Source: Ensifer sp. IC3342 (GTDB taxonomy: Bacteria; Pseudomonadota; Alphaproteobacteria; Rhizobiales; Rhizobiaceae). From it: DNA of 64,000 nt. The notes beneath the pieces were generated by a model. The model had not been told where the DNA came from, did not search any database, and saw nothing but the letters and a program-made list of their open reading frames with translations. Position numbers and translations under genes: made by a program. Each line of letters opens with the position of its first letter. The first letter of the stretch is position 1. The stretch is taken from the NCBI RefSeq assembly GCF_020193655.1, contig NZ_JADYVE010000001.1, positions 1-64,000 of the forward strand, in the 5' to 3' direction. Positions 18,725 to 40,964 of the stretch are shown here, one piece after another.

Positions 18725-19282
18725 TTACTGACGGAACGGGAAGTTGAACTCTGTGAGCAGAGCGCGAGCTTCGTCGTCGTTAGTTGCCGTCGTGCAAACG
18801 ATGATGTCCATGCCCCACATCTGATCAACCTTGTCGTAGTTGATCTCAGGGAACACAATGTGCTCCTTGATGCCCATGGCGAAGTTGCCACGACCATCGA
18901 AGGACTTCGGATTGAGGCCACGGAAGTCGCGAACACGCGGAAGAGCGATGTTCACGAGACGATCCAGGAACTCGTACATCCGAACGCCGCGCAGGGTAAC
19001 CTTGGCGCCAATCGGCATGCCTTCGCGGACCTTGAAGCCAGCGATGGAGTTGCGAGCGCGGGTGATCACCGGCTTCTGGCCAGCAATCGCAGCGAGGTCG
19101 GCAGCAGCAACGGTCGGCTTCTTGGAATCGCCGGTTGCTTCGCCAACACCCATGTTGATGACGATCTTGTCGAGGCGCGGGATCTGCATTTCATTGGCGT
19201 AGGAGAACTTCTCCTGCATCGCCCTGCGGATGCGCTCTACGTATTCCTTCTTGAGCCGCGGCTCATAAGCGGTCTTAGCCAT
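18725..19282 (-). CDS. rplE: 50S ribosomal protein L5
   Basis: 185 residues. Family features include [22 protein letters not shown] and [16 protein letters not shown]. L5 binds 5S rRNA and forms a bridge to the 30S head. Its start overlaps the rplX end by 8 nt. Confidence 0.98.
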   Translation of the reverse strand: MAKTAYEPRLKKEYVERIRRAMQEKFSYANEMQIPRLDKIVINMGVGEATGDSKKPTVAAADLAAIAGQKPVITRARNSIAGFKVREGMPIGAKVTLRGVRMYEFLDRLVNIALPRVRDFRGLNPKSFDGRGNFAMGIKEHIVFPEINYDKVDQMWGMDIIVCTTATNDDEARALLTEFNFPFRQ

Positions 19283-19586
19283 CGATCACTACTCCCGAAC
19301 GCTTGGCCACGCGGACCTTCTTGTCACCTTCGATCTTGAAGCCGACGCGGGTCGGCTTGCCGTCCTTGGGATCGGCGACCGCGATGTTCGAAAGATGGAT
19401 CGGGGCTTCCTTGTTGATGATTCCCGCTTCCTGGCTCTGGGTCTGGCGCTGGTGACGCTTCACCATGTTGACGCCACGCACGACAGCCCGGTCTTCCTTC
19501 GGCATGACCTGGATTACTTCGCCGGTACGGCCCTTGTCCTTACCGGTGAGAACGACAACCTTGTCGCCTTTGCGAATCTTCTGCAT
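19275..19586 (-). CDS. rplX: 50S ribosomal protein L24
   Basis: 103 residues with the KOW motif [19 protein letters not shown] at the N-terminus. L24 starts 50S assembly and lies near the tunnel exit. It overlaps rplE by 8 nt, which suggests coupled translation. Confidence 0.98.
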   Translation of the reverse strand: MQKIRKGDKVVVLTGKDKGRTGEVIQVMPKEDRAVVRGVNMVKRHQRQTQSQEAGIINKEAPIHLSNIAVADPKDGKPTRVGFKIEGDKKVRVAKRSGVVIDG

Positions 19587-19600
19587 CTCTCAACGCTCCC

Positions 19601-19969
19601 TTAGAGTACTTCCGGAGCCAGCGAGATGATCTTCATGTGGTTCTTAGCGCGGAGTTCGCGCGGAACCGGTCCGAAGATACGGGTGCCGATCGGCTCTTTC
19701 TTGTTATCGATAAGAACGGCTGCGTTGGTGTCGAAACGGATGACGCTGCCATCCGGACGGCGGATGTCTTTCGCAGTGCGAACGACAACAGCCTTCATGA
19801 CGTCACCCTTCTTCACGCGGCCGCGCGGAATGGCTTCCTTGATCGAAACGACAATGATGTCGCCGATCGACGCATACTTGCGCTTGGAGCCGCCCAGCAC
19901 CTTGATGCACATGACACGACGTGCGCCGGAATTATCCGCCACGTCGAGGTTTGTTTGCATCTGAATCAT
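19601..19969 (-). CDS. rplN: 50S ribosomal protein L14
   Basis: 122 residues, standard length. It begins [18 protein letters not shown] and ends Leu-Ala-Pro-Glu-Val-Leu. It is the first gene of the spc operon. The 178-nt gap before it carries a GAACGC/GCGTTC hairpin and is the most likely place for a spc promoter or leader. Confidence 0.98.
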   Translation of the reverse strand: MIQMQTNLDVADNSGARRVMCIKVLGGSKRKYASIGDIIVVSIKEAIPRGRVKKGDVMKAVVVRTAKDIRRPDGSVIRFDTNAAVLIDNKKEPIGTRIFGPVPRELRAKNHMKIISLAPEVL

Positions 19970-20147
19970 GTCAGGTCGCCTTCTTGTTGTTACCAGGCCG
20001 GTTGGGTCGAAACCCCCTCGCCCGGCTTATTGTGCTCATCTCAAAGCAAAAGAACGCCCGGACTCGAGCGTTCCTCAGCTTTAATTGCGTGCTTCATACA
20101 GATATTTGCCCGAGACGCAAGGGTCTCGCGGTCAAAACCTGCAGAAA

Positions 20148-20384
20148 TCAAGCCTGGGCGGAAACGACCGTCCAGCGCTTATCCTTCGAGATCGGCGCGC
20201 ATTCCTCGATGGAAACGACGTCACCGACCTTGTATTGGTTATTCTCGTCGTGAGCCTTGTACTTCTTGGAACGACGGACGGTCTTCTGGAGGATCGGGTG
20301 CGCAAAGCGGCGCTCGACCCTGACGACGACTGTCTTGTCGTTCTTGTCGCTGACGACGGTGCCCTGCAGAATGCGTTTCGGCAT
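20148..20384 (-). CDS. rpsQ: 30S ribosomal protein S17
   Basis: 78 residues beginning [18 protein letters not shown], with [11 protein letters not shown] and Ile-Glu-Glu-Cys-Ala-Pro-Ile-Ser-Lys. S17 binds 16S rRNA with an OB fold. It is the last gene of the S10 operon. Confidence 0.97.
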   Translation of the reverse strand: MPKRILQGTVVSDKNDKTVVVRVERRFAHPILQKTVRRSKKYKAHDENNQYKVGDVVSIEECAPISKDKRWTVVSAQA

Positions 20385-20396
20385 ATTTTCTGGTCC

Positions 20397-20597
20397 TTAG
20401 GCCTTGGCTTCTGCCGCCTTCTGGCGGGCAATTGTTTTAATGCGTGCGATGTCCTTGCGGACTTCGTTGATACGCGAAGACTTCTCGAGCTGGCCAGTTG
20501 CCTTCTGGAAGCGGAGGTTGAACTGCTCCTTCTTCAGCTTGGCAAGCTCTTCATTGAGTTGATCGGCGCTCAGAGCGCGAACATCTGCGGCTTTCAT
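20397..20597 (-). CDS. rpmC: 50S ribosomal protein L29
   Basis: 66 residues from the ATG at 20597, the usual length; a start three codons upstream is possible. The pattern [18 protein letters not shown] and [10 protein letters not shown] is characteristic of this two-helix protein at the tunnel exit. It sits between rplP and rpsQ. Confidence 0.97.
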   Translation of the reverse strand: MKAADVRALSADQLNEELAKLKKEQFNLRFQKATGQLEKSSRINEVRKDIARIKTIARQKAAEAKA

Positions 20598-20609
20598 GAG
20601 CTTCACTCC

Positions 20610-21023
20610 TTACTCTGCGATACGCTGCACGAAGCGCGTCTTGACAGAGAGCTTGGCAGCGCCAAGACGAAGTGCCTCACGGGCGAGTTCTTCGCTGACA
20701 CCATCGATCTCGAACATCATACGACCGGGCTTGACCTTGCATGCCCAGTATTCGACCGAACCCTTACCCTTACCCATGCGGACTTCGGTCGGCTTGGCGG
20801 TGACCGGGACGTCCGGGAACACACGGATCCAAACGCGGCCGGCGCGCTTCATGTGGCGGGTGATCGCGCGGCGAGCCGCTTCGATCTCGCGGGCGTTGAC
20901 GCGGTTAGGCTCCTGAGCCTTCAGGCCGAATTCGCCGAAGGCGAGATCAGAACCGCCCTTGGCAACGCCCTTGATGCGGCCCTTGAACTGCTTGCGATAC
21001 TTCGTACGCTTTGGCTGCAACAT
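20610..21023 (-). CDS. rplP: 50S ribosomal protein L16
   Basis: 137 residues. Family features are [11 protein letters not shown] at the start, [17 protein letters not shown] and Met-Phe-Glu-Ile-Asp-Gly-Val. L16 lies near the A-site and central protuberance and is related to eukaryotic L10e. It is followed 12 nt later by rpmC. Confidence 0.98.
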   Translation of the reverse strand: MLQPKRTKYRKQFKGRIKGVAKGGSDLAFGEFGLKAQEPNRVNAREIEAARRAITRHMKRAGRVWIRVFPDVPVTAKPTEVRMGKGKGSVEYWACKVKPGRMMFEIDGVSEELAREALRLGAAKLSVKTRFVQRIAE

Positions 21024-21061
21024 TTTTTTACTTCTCCGATATTGGCTGCCACGCGCGCTTG

Positions 21062-21774
<713 letters not shown>

Positions 21775-21775
<1 letters not shown>

Positions 21776-22164
21776 TATGCGGCCTCCCCTTTGGCTTCCA
21801 CTTCACGAACGACGATCGTCAAGTGCGAGAACGGCTTTTCGACGCGCGATGCACGGCCGCGACCACGAGCGTGGAAGCGCTTCATCACGATCGACTTGCC
21901 AACGAAAGCTTCAGCGACGATGAGCGAATCAACGTCGAGATCGTGGTTGTTCTCAGCGTTTGCGATCGCAGATTCAAGCGTCTTCTTGACCGTATCCGCG
22001 ATGCGCTTGCGCGAGAACTCGAGTTCGGCCAGAGCGCGGTCAACCTTCTTGCCGCGGATCATCGCAGCAACGAGGTTGAGCTTCTGGGGGCTGACGCGGA
22101 TCGTGCGCGCAACGGCCTGCGCCTCATTATCCTTCAGCCGGCGTTCGGCTTTTGCCTTGCCCAT
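21775..22164 (-). CDS. rplV: 50S ribosomal protein L22
   Basis: 129 residues. It includes [14 protein letters not shown], a hairpin loop reaching into the exit tunnel and [10 protein letters not shown]. It starts 2 nt after rpsS and overlaps rpsC by one base. Confidence 0.98.
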
Positions 22165-22166
22165 TG

Positions 22167-22445
22167 TTACTTCCTCTTCGCCTTCTTGTCCGCGCCATGA
22201 CCATAGTAGGTCCGGGTCGGAGCGAATTCACCGAACTTGTGACCGACCATTTCTTCGGACACGGAGACGGGAACATGCTTGTTGCCGTTGTAGACACCGA
22301 AGGTCAGACCAACGAACTGCGGAAGGATCGTGGAGCGACGGCTCCACATCTTGATCACTTCGTTACGACCGCCGTCGCGAACCTTCTCAGCCTTCTTGAG
22401 AAGATAGCCGTCAACAAACGGACCTTTCCAAACTGAACGAGCCAC
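22167..22445 (-). CDS. rpsS: 30S ribosomal protein S19
   Basis: 92 residues starting [13 protein letters not shown]. The core Thr-Trp-Ser-Arg type segment appears as [14 protein letters not shown], with [13 protein letters not shown] near the end. It lies in the 30S head next to S13. Confidence 0.98.
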   Translation of the reverse strand: MARSVWKGPFVDGYLLKKAEKVRDGGRNEVIKMWSRRSTILPQFVGLTFGVYNGNKHVPVSVSEEMVGHKFGEFAPTRTYYGHGADKKAKRK

Positions 22446-22460
22446 TTGAGACTTCCTCTC

Positions 22461-23297
22461 TTACTTCTTGCGCTGGTGACGCGAGCGCATGATGAACTTG
22501 TCGGTCGACTTGTTGGAGCGCGTGCGCTTGCCCTTCGTCGGCTTACCCCACGGAGTAACCGGGTGACGGCCACCGGAGGTGCGGCCTTCACCACCGCCGT
22601 GCGGGTGGTCAACCGGGTTCATGACGACACCGCGAACGTGCGGACGCTTACCGCGCCAACGCGAACGACCAGCCTTACCATCATTGATGTTGCCGTGATC
22701 GGGGTTCGATACAGCACCGATCGATGCAAGGCAAGAGCCGTGCACGAGGCGCTGTTCGCCCGAGTTCAAGCGAAGGATCGCCATGCCCTGGTCGCGGCCG
22801 ACGAGCTGCGCATAGGTGCCGGCGGAGCGCGCGATCTGGCCACCCTTGCCCGGCTTCATCTCCACATTGTGGATGATCGAGCCGACCGGGATGAACTGCA
22901 GCGGCATCGCATTGCCCGGCTTGACGTCAACGGCCTTGTCCGAGGCGACGATCTTGTCACCGGCAGCCAGACGCTGCGGCGCCAGGATGTAGGCCCGTTC
23001 GCCGTCGGCATAGTTGACGAGCGCGATGAAGGCGGTGCGGTTCGGGTCGTATTCCAGACGCTCGACCGTGCCCTCGACGTCGAACTTGCGACGCTTGAAG
23101 TCGACCAGACGGTAGGACCGCTTGTGACCACCGCCCTGGAAGCGGACGGTGATGCGGCCCAGGTTGTTGCGACCGCCCTTGGAGGACAGGCCCTCGGTCA
23201 ACGCCTTGACCGGCTTGCCCTTGTAGAGGCCGGCCCGGTCTACGATGACCAGCTGACGCTGGCTCGGGGTCGTCGGATTGAAACTTTTCAATGCCAT
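22461..23297 (-). CDS. rplB: 50S ribosomal protein L2
   Basis: 278 residues. The conserved [13 protein letters not shown] segment carries the His essential for peptidyl transferase function, and Arg-Ser-Ala-Gly-Thr-Tyr-Ala-Gln is present. L2 is needed for subunit association. It lies 15 nt before rpsS. Confidence 0.98.
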   Translation of the reverse strand: MALKSFNPTTPSQRQLVIVDRAGLYKGKPVKALTEGLSSKGGRNNLGRITVRFQGGGHKRSYRLVDFKRRKFDVEGTVERLEYDPNRTAFIALVNYADGERAYILAPQRLAAGDKIVASDKAVDVKPGNAMPLQFIPVGSIIHNVEMKPGKGGQIARSAGTYAQLVGRDQGMAILRLNSGEQRLVHGSCLASIGAVSNPDHGNINDGKAGRSRWRGKRPHVRGVVMNPVDHPHGGGEGRTSGGRHPVTPWGKPTKGKRTRSNKSTDKFIMRSRHQRKK

Positions 23298-23339
23298 TTT
23301 CTTGTTCCCTTTTGGGTTTTACCCTAATGGGCCTATCCG

Positions 23340-23633
23340 TTAGAGACCGGTGGAGACGTCGATGGACTGACCTTCGGCGAGCGTGACGATCGCCTTCTTC
23401 ACGTCCTTCTGCTTCCCGGCAAAACCGCGGAAACGCTTCAGCTTACCCTTGCGGAGGAGCGTGTTCACGGCCGTGACCTTGACGCCGAACAGGGCTTCGA
23501 CAGCAGCCTTGATCTCAGGCTTCGAAGCGCCCTTGGCGACGTTGAAGACGACCTGGTTCTGTTCGGAAACCAGCGTCGACTTTTCGGTGATCGAGGGAGA
23601 CACGATCACGTCATAGTGGCGAAGATCCGTCAT
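23340..23633 (-). CDS. rplW: 50S ribosomal protein L23
   Basis: 97 residues. Family features are [12 protein letters not shown] and [15 protein letters not shown]. L23 is the docking site for trigger factor and SRP at the tunnel exit. It overlaps the rplD stop by 4 nt (ATGA). Confidence 0.98.
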   Translation of the reverse strand: MTDLRHYDVIVSPSITEKSTLVSEQNQVVFNVAKGASKPEIKAAVEALFGVKVTAVNTLLRKGKLKRFRGFAGKQKDVKKAIVTLAEGQSIDVSTGL

Positions 23634-24250
23634 TTGAACCGCTCCTCCAGAGCTTCTACGGCAGCCTTGGAAAGCACGAGCTTGCCGCGGCGCAGAATGT
23701 CGTAAACGTTGATGCCCTGAACCGGCAGAACGTCCACGTTCGGGATGTTCTGGGCTGCGAGCTTGAAGTTGCTCTCGATTTCGGCACCGCCGATGATCAG
23801 AGCATTGGTGAGGCCGAGCGACGCGAACACGCCGGCGAGAGCCTTCGTCTTTGCTTCCTTGGCAACGAGATCGTCGACGACGATGATCTCTTCTGCCTTC
23901 AGCTTGGCCGAGAGCGCATGGCGCAGGCCGAGCGCACGGACCTTCTTCGGAAGGTCATGAGCGTGGCTGCGGACAACCGGGCCGTGGGCCTTGCCACCGC
24001 CGCGGAACTGCGGAGCACGAGCGGAGTGGTGGCGGGCGCGGCCCGTACCCTTCTGCTTGTACATCTTGGCGCCGGTGCGGGCGACTTCAGCCCGGCCCTT
24101 GGCCTTGTGCGTGCCCTGCTGCTTCTTGGCGAGCTGCCAGCGAACGACGCGGGCGATGATGTCTTCACGGGGTTCGAGGCCGAAAATGGCGTCAGAAAGG
24201 GAAACCTTTCCCGCGTCCTTGCCCTCGAGGGTTTTGACGGTGAGATCCAT
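23630..24250 (-). CDS. rplD: 50S ribosomal protein L4
   Basis: 206 residues. The internal [21 protein letters not shown] loop enters the exit tunnel. In E. coli L4 represses its own S10 operon; this is not shown for rhizobia. It is coupled to rplW. Confidence 0.98.
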   Translation of the reverse strand: MDLTVKTLEGKDAGKVSLSDAIFGLEPREDIIARVVRWQLAKKQQGTHKAKGRAEVARTGAKMYKQKGTGRARHHSARAPQFRGGGKAHGPVVRSHAHDLPKKVRALGLRHALSAKLKAEEIIVVDDLVAKEAKTKALAGVFASLGLTNALIIGGAEIESNFKLAAQNIPNVDVLPVQGINVYDILRRGKLVLSKAAVEALEERFK

Positions 24251-24262
24251 TATTCGGCTCCC

Positions 24263-24949
24263 TTACTTCGATGCTTCGGCGCGCACGCCGGCCGGGCGCG
24301 GAGCGCCTTCCGGGGTGCCGGACTTGACTGCGTCGCGAACGACGATCCAGGCACCCTTGGAGCCGGGGACTGCACCCTTGACCAGGATCAGGCCGCGGTC
24401 TTCGTCAGTCGATACGACTTCCAGGTTCTGGGTAGTAACGCGGGTCTGGCCCATGTGGCCAGCCATGCGCTTGCCCTTCCAAACACGGCCCGGATCCTGG
24501 TTGGAACCGGTAGAACCATGCGAGCGGTGCGATACGGAAACGCCGTGCGTGGCGCGCAGACCGCCGAAGTTGTGGCGCTTGATGGCGCCGGCGAAGCCCT
24601 TACCGATCGTCGTACCGGTGACGTCGACGAGCTGGCCTGCGACGAAGTGGCTGGCCGTCAGCTCGGAGCCGATATCGATCATGTTGTCCGCGGAAACGCG
24701 GAACTCGACGAGCTTCGCCTTCGGCTCGACGTTTGCAGCGGCAAAATGGCCGCGCATGGCCTTCGGCGTATTCTTGACCTTCGAACGACCAGCACCCAGC
24801 TGAACTGCGGTATAGCCGTTCTTCTCTTCCGTGCGGTGGGCCACTACCTGGCAGTTCTCCAGCCGCAATACTGTTACCGGGATATGCTCGCCGGCGTCGT
24901 TGTAGACGCGGGTCATTCCCACCTTCTGTGCAATCACACCTGAACGCAT
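24263..24949 (-). CDS. rplC: 50S ribosomal protein L3
   Basis: 228 residues from the start [15 protein letters not shown]. The core has [17 protein letters not shown] and Met-Ala-Gly-His-Met-Gly. An upstream in-frame start at 25036 was rejected because the added 29 residues are unlike L3. It follows rpsJ after 121 nt. Confidence 0.97.
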   Translation of the reverse strand: MRSGVIAQKVGMTRVYNDAGEHIPVTVLRLENCQVVAHRTEEKNGYTAVQLGAGRSKVKNTPKAMRGHFAAANVEPKAKLVEFRVSADNMIDIGSELTASHFVAGQLVDVTGTTIGKGFAGAIKRHNFGGLRATHGVSVSHRSHGSTGSNQDPGRVWKGKRMAGHMGQTRVTTQNLEVVSTDEDRGLILVKGAVPGSKGAWIVVRDAVKSGTPEGAPRPAGVRAEASK

Positions 24950-25070
24950 CGGTTCACGCCTCTTGTTTAGGGTTCCCGTCCGGTGCCTCTTGCACCTTCC
25001 GGTTTCCTGTTCCTGGAAGCCGTTGGATAACTCCACGTACCTTCCTTGTTATTTCGGCTTGCGCCGGACC

Positions 25071-25379
25071 TTAGAGCTTGATCTCGACGTCGACGCCAGC
25101 GGCCAGATCGAGCTTCATCAGCGCATCAACCGTCTGAGGGGTCGGATCAACGATATCGAGAAGGCGCTTGTGCGTGCGCATCTCAAACTGTTCGCGGCTC
25201 TTCTTGTCGACGTGCGGCGACCGGTTGACCGTGAATTTTTCAATCCGGGTCGGAAGCGGCACGGGCCCGCGCACACTCGCACCGGTGCGCTTGGCCGTCG
25301 ACACGATTTCGCGCGTGGAGGCATCGAGGATCCGGTGATCAAACGCCTTGAGGCGGATGCGGATATTCTGGCCGTTCAT
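25071..25379 (-). CDS. rpsJ: 30S ribosomal protein S10 (NusE)
   Basis: 102 residues with [22 protein letters not shown] and [12 protein letters not shown]. S10 also works as NusE in antitermination with NusB and NusG. It is the first gene of the S10 operon and begins about 90 nt after the tuf terminator, so a promoter should lie in that gap. Confidence 0.98.
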
Positions 25380-25469
25380 TCGACTTGTCCTTGCTCGTGT
25401 TTCCGGTATGCCTCTTCAAAGGCACACACTTAAACTTCTGAATTCGTTACGCTCTGCCGCTTCTTTTCA

Positions 25470-25503
25470 AAAATCGCAGGGACATGGGAGACCATGTCCC
25501 TGC
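25470..25503 (-). terminator. Rho-independent terminator of the str operon after tuf
   Basis: On the minus strand an 11-bp perfect stem CAGGGACATGG / CCATGTCCCTG with a 4-nt loop is followed by CGATTTTT. A smaller AAACGGC/GCCGTTT hairpin lies between it and the tuf stop. Confidence 0.85.
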
Positions 25504-25528
25504 CGAAACGGCCAAGCCGTTTTTCTTG

Positions 25529-26704
<1,176 letters not shown>

Positions 26705-26775
26705 TTCCGGCTCTCCGTTTTCTGTCCCCTAGAGGGGAAATCTTTTCATTCTGTTTCAGCGCGAGGCTATTCCGG

Positions 26776-28875
<2,100 letters not shown>

Positions 28876-28905
28876 GAGAGACTGCCTTTCAGGACCTGTT
28901 CCAGA

Positions 28906-29388
<483 letters not shown>

Positions 29389-29433
29389 TCAACTTTTAAA
29401 AACTTGACCAGCGAAATGGCGCCGGTTGCGATG

Positions 29434-29805
29434 TTATTTCGGACGCTTCGCGCCGTACTTGGAGCGGCGCTGCTTGCGGTTCTTCACACCCTGCGTATCA
29501 AGAACGCCACGGATGATGTGGTAACGAACACCCGGAAGGTCCTTTACACGGCCGCCGCGGATCATGACCACGGAGTGCTCCTGCAGGTTGTGACCTTCGC
29601 CCGGAATGTAGCCGATCACCTCGAAGCCGTTCGTCAGGCGGATCTTTGCAACCTTACGCAGAGCCGAGTTCGGCTTCTTCGGGGTCGTCGTGTAGACGCG
29701 GGTGCAAACGCCGCGCTTCTGCGGGTTTTCCTGCAGAGCAGGAACCTTGTTGCGCTTTACCTGTGCCAGACGCGGCTTGCGGATCAGCTGGTTTACGGTA
29801 GGCAT
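29434..29805 (-). CDS. rpsL: 30S ribosomal protein S12
   Basis: 123 residues. [11 protein letters not shown] and [12 protein letters not shown] carry the lysines whose change gives streptomycin resistance elsewhere; both are the wild-type lysine here, so a streptomycin-sensitive ribosome is expected. S12 controls decoding accuracy. It is the first gene of the str operon; a candidate promoter lies about 270 nt upstream. Confidence 0.98.
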   Translation of the reverse strand: MPTVNQLIRKPRLAQVKRNKVPALQENPQKRGVCTRVYTTTPKKPNSALRKVAKIRLTNGFEVIGYIPGEGHNLQEHSVVMIRGGRVKDLPGVRYHIIRGVLDTQGVKNRKQRRSKYGAKRPK

Positions 29806-30379
29806 GTAACCATCCCTTGCAAAATCTTGTCTCGTTACCCTTTCGGGCGGATCGTTGCCGTCGCCGGCGGTCTCGAACGCCTATGAAATGCGCAAAACGA
29901 GGGCCGATCCGCTTTTCCGCAGATGGCCCCACCAAAAGCAGAGGACGCACTATCTCGCGCGTCTTGCGTGCAGCATTTTGTCGTCAGCGTGCGTTTCGAA
30001 CCTTGTTTGAGGCGAACTCCAGAACGCGTCGTTCCGAACCAGCCAGCCTCACATGGGCTCCGATGCGGCGGGGTGTACTGATTTCGGGGCCATCCGTCAA
30101 GGGCAATTAAGAAATATTCTGGCCTGCACAGCCCTGCCATGCCTGGAAAACAAGGCTTTGGCAGCAACTCGGTCCGGCGGCGATCGCAAACATGGCGCCT
30201 TAACCTCGATATTGTCCTTCGCAATTAAGGAATCAGCAACTTCTTTCTGAACGTTTTCCACGATCATGGGCCGGCGAAACCAGCCGGCTGATTCTCTCCT
30301 CGCTTTCCTATTTTTCCTATTTCTTTCGCGCGCAGTCGAAAAGCACGCTAAGATCGTCGAAACTCGAAAGGACATTATC
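29806..30379. other. 574-nt divergent intergenic region between rpsL and a small conserved gene
   Basis: No credible coding region was seen on either strand. It must hold the str operon promoter and leader on the minus strand; one TTGACG-N17-TACACC candidate is listed separately. Short GC-rich complementary stretches exist near 29,850-29,960, but none forms a clear terminator. The plus-strand end has GAAAGGA 8 nt before the ATG at 30380. Confidence 0.6.
30072..30100 (-). promoter_or_regulatory. Candidate sigma-70 promoter for the str operon
   Basis: On the minus strand CTTGACG, a 17-nt spacer and TACACC match the rhizobial housekeeping pattern CTTGAC-N17-CTATAT well in the -35 box and moderately in the -10 box. 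Transcription would start near 30065, leaving a 260-nt leader before rpsL. This is pattern matching only. Confidence 0.4.
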
Positions 30380-30676
30380 ATGCCCGTTACGCCGGACAAC
30401 GACAACGTGCCAGACGAACCGCTGGTTTTCATCATCATCGGCAAGGCCTACGAAGCCGACGGCGACGACGAGGGCATCGACATCCACGTGATGCTCAGGG
30501 CGCCCGACGACGACACCGCCGTGCGCGAGGCGCTCAATGCGCTCGCCGAAGAAGGCTTTCTCCAGGCCGATCTCGACCAGATCGGAACCTTGACGGACAT
30601 CCCGGACGAAGAGCCGCACGCCTCTGCCTATCAGGGCGCACTCGAAGGTGAGGTAGCGATCATTCGCTTTGCATAG
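30380..30676 (+). CDS. Small acidic conserved hypothetical protein between rpoC and rpsL
   Basis: A 98-residue, strongly acidic protein (many Asp and Glu) with no signal peptide or membrane segment. It starts Met-Pro-Val-Thr-Pro-Asp-Asn-Asp-Asn-Val. A hydrophobic Leu-Val-Phe-Ile-Ile-Ile-Gly-Lys-Ala strand is followed by Ile-Asp-Ile-His-Val-Met-Leu and a helix, suggesting a small alpha/beta fold. GAAAGGA is a strong ribosome site. It is the only plus-strand gene in the 32-kb super-cluster and is closed by a bidirectional terminator. No function is recognised; the codon pattern and position support a real gene. Confidence 0.75.
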   Translation: MPVTPDNDNVPDEPLVFIIIGKAYEADGDDEGIDIHVMLRAPDDDTAVREALNALAEEGFLQADLDQIGTLTDIPDEEPHASAYQGALEGEVAIIRFA

Positions 30677-30704
30677 CCGGGCGCCGTGCGATCTGAGCGC
30701 ACTG

Positions 30705-30754
30705 CCAAAAAGATAAAGCCGCCCGGATCGCTCCGGGCGGCTTTATCTTTTTGG
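30705..30754. terminator. Strong bidirectional terminator between rpoC and the small gene
   Basis: The arms CCAAAAAGATAAAGCCGCCC and GGGCGGCTTTATCTTTTTGG are perfectly complementary and extend further inward, giving a stem of more than 20 bp with A-runs and T-runs at both ends. It can stop transcription from both convergent genes. Confidence 0.95.
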
Positions 30755-30781
30755 AAAGGACGGACGCTCATCGCGCTGCGG

Positions 30782-34987
<4,206 letters not shown>

Positions 34988-35169
34988 GCCTGTCTCCTTT
35001 GCGGGCATTAAGCCCTGAGCTTGGCGGGGTGCCGGCAAATCCCGGGCGCCGGCCCCTGCCCTATAAACAGCTAAAACCGCATCGGATGCGGCCCTGTTCC
35101 TGCCGCGGACAATAAACTGCCCTGCGGCGGAAACGGTGCGTGCCTGCAGCGGCACGCACCTGATGTCGT

Positions 35170-39312
<4,143 letters not shown>

Positions 39313-39576
39313 CGTCGCTCCTTGTCAATCTTGCATCCGGGCCTGCAACGGACGGGAACCGATGGCCAGTCGATCCCGTCGATCAATGAGTAGTTCAATC
39401 TCGTCAAGCTTTCGAAAGACGCCAGCACGGATTGCTGTGCTGTCTCTCGATTGCGACCATCCTCTTGAAGAACCCATTACCCAAAAGCCGTTTTCGACAG
39501 GCTTTTGGGTAATATGTTCCAAAAACGGTCAAAGAGAGGCGGCCAAAAGGCCACCCCTCCTTTGCATTTCGTCGAG
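39313..39576 (-). promoter_or_regulatory. rplL-rpoB intergenic region with two hairpins (possible attenuator or processing site)
   Basis: Reading on the minus strand, a GC-rich stem-loop (39535-39559, GGCC/GGCC core) lies just after rplL and is followed after about 12 nt by GTTTTTGG. A second perfect 14-bp inverted repeat (arms 39476-39489 and 39500-39513, ATTACCCAAAAGCC) follows. In E. coli this gap holds an attenuator and an RNase III site that set the ratio of L7/L12 to polymerase; the same role is inferred here. Confidence 0.6.
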
Positions 39577-39957
39577 TTACTTGACGTCAACCTTGGCGCC
39601 AGCGTCTTCGAGCTTCTTCTTGAGGTCGGCAGCTTCAGCCTTGGAAACGCCTTCCTTGACCGGCTTCGGAGCGCCTTCGACCAAGTCCTTGGCTTCCTTG
39701 AGGCCGAGGCCGGTGATGCCGCGAACTTCCTTGATGACGTTGATCTTGTTGGCGCCAGCGTCAACGAGAACGACGTCGAACTCGGTCTTTTCTTCTTCAG
39801 CCGGGGCAGCAGCGCCAGCAGCGCCACCAGCAGCAGCAACTGCTACCGGAGCAGCAGCAGAAACGCCCCACTTTTCTTCGAGAAGCTTCGAAAGTTCTGC
39901 AGCTTCCAGAACGGTCAGCGAGGAGAGGTCTTCAACGATCTTTGCGAGATCAGCCAT
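39577..39957 (-). CDS. rplL: 50S ribosomal protein L7/L12
   Basis: 126 residues. The N-terminal dimer domain ([11 protein letters not shown]) is joined by an Ala/Gly/Val-rich hinge around residues 35-55 to the C-terminal factor-binding domain with Lys-Ile-Asn-Val-Ile-Lys-Glu-Val-Arg and [11 protein letters not shown]. Four or more copies form the stalk with L10. It follows rplJ after 58 nt. Confidence 0.99.
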   Translation of the reverse strand: MADLAKIVEDLSSLTVLEAAELSKLLEEKWGVSAAAPVAVAAAGGAAGAAAPAEEEKTEFDVVLVDAGANKINVIKEVRGITGLGLKEAKDLVEGAPKPVKEGVSKAEAADLKKKLEDAGAKVDVK

Positions 39958-40015
39958 TTTACTTTTCCTTTTGTTCGGTTCGAACTGGTTTTAATTACAA
40001 CAGCGAAATTCCGCC

Positions 40016-40534
40016 TCAGGCGGCTTCGTCCTTCTTGGCATAGGCCGAGAACACGCGAGCAAGCTGGCTTGCCGGTGCTGCGACAACCGTCGCGACACGG
40101 GTTGCCGGGGCGTTGATGAGGCCCAGCAGCTTCGCGCGCAGCTCGTCGAGCGAAGGCAGGGTCGCGAGCGACTTGACACCTTCGGCGTTGAGCGTGGTTG
40201 TCCCCATGGCGCCGCCGAGCACAACGAGCTTGTCGTTGGTCTTGGCGAAATCCACGACGACCTTCGGAGCCGTAACGGGATCAGTGCTGTAAGCAATCAG
40301 CGTCTGCCCCTTGAAGAGATCGGACATCCCTTCAGACTCCGTGCCCTGAAGAGCGATCTTGGCCAGGCGGTTTTTCGCGACTTTGACGGTGCCGCCAGCA
40401 GCGCGCATCTTCGAACGGAAGTCGTTCATCTGCGCAACTGTGACACCAGCATAGTGGGCCACGACAACCGAACCGGAAGCCTTGAAGACTTCGTTCAGCT
40501 CCGTGACGAATTCGCGTTTTTCCGCTCTTTCCAC
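40016..40534 (-). CDS. rplJ: 50S ribosomal protein L10
   Basis: 172 residues from a GTG start at 40534 ([11 protein letters not shown]), which matches the rhizobial family and has GGAGA 9 nt upstream. The frame is open further upstream but that part is the untranslated leader. L10 anchors L7/L12 dimers to 23S rRNA and represses its own mRNA in E. coli. Confidence 0.96.
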   Translation of the reverse strand: MERAEKREFVTELNEVFKASGSVVVAHYAGVTVAQMNDFRSKMRAAGGTVKVAKNRLAKIALQGTESEGMSDLFKGQTLIAYSTDPVTAPKVVVDFAKTNDKLVVLGGAMGTTTLNAEGVKSLATLPSLDELRAKLLGLINAPATRVATVVAAPASQLARVFSAYAKKDEAA

Positions 40535-40855
40535 TGTCTGTCTCCAGTTGACAGGGTTGCTTGAAGCAGCCCTGCCGGGTTTGCCTTTGTCACCCGGGAT
40601 CATGATCGATCCCAAGCAACGCTTAAGGATCCTGTCCCTTGGCGTTCCCGGGAGAGCCGGGTCTGACACAAGGCAAGCGAGGTTCGAACCGAATTTCGAC
40701 GCCAGAGGCGTTGTTCAAAATTCAGATCTTACCCGTCTCATGCGGGCAATGGTGATTAAGGTAAAACCACCCGCAATCTCGGACAGGAGTTCCGGACCGG
40801 GGTCCGGATATTTCCGGCCCCGAAAGGCCGGAAACTCGGTTTCGGGCCGAAGCCC
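40535..40855 (-). promoter_or_regulatory. rplJL leader region
   Basis: About 320 nt of untranslated sequence separates the repeat element after rplA from rplJ. It contains GC-rich stems, for example TTTCCGGCC / GGCCGGAAA and GGTCCGGA / TCCGGACC near 40790-40835. In other bacteria the L10-L7/L12 complex binds the rplJ leader, and a similar control is inferred. No gene was seen in it. Confidence 0.45.
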
Positions 40856-40958
40856 CTGCATGTTTCCTTAAATCGGATCCGATTTAAGGACAAAACATGC
40901 AGCAATTCAAAGCGCTACAGCGACCTTTGTGCGTCTAAATAGACGCACGGCGCTGTAG
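40856..40958 (-). repeat. Full-length RIME-like element (two palindromes)
   Basis: About 103 bp between rplA and rplJ. The first palindrome runs from CTGCATG to CATGCAG and is centred on a perfect CTTAAATCGGATCCGATTTAAG core; the second has GTGCGTCT and AGACGCAC inside CTACAGCG/CGCTGTAG arms. The two-palindrome layout and length agree with the 108-bp Rhizobium-specific intergenic mosaic element described for rhizobia. The half elements near 2.2 and 3.1 kb share the second palindrome only. Confidence 0.75.
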
Positions 40959-40964
40959 AATTTA

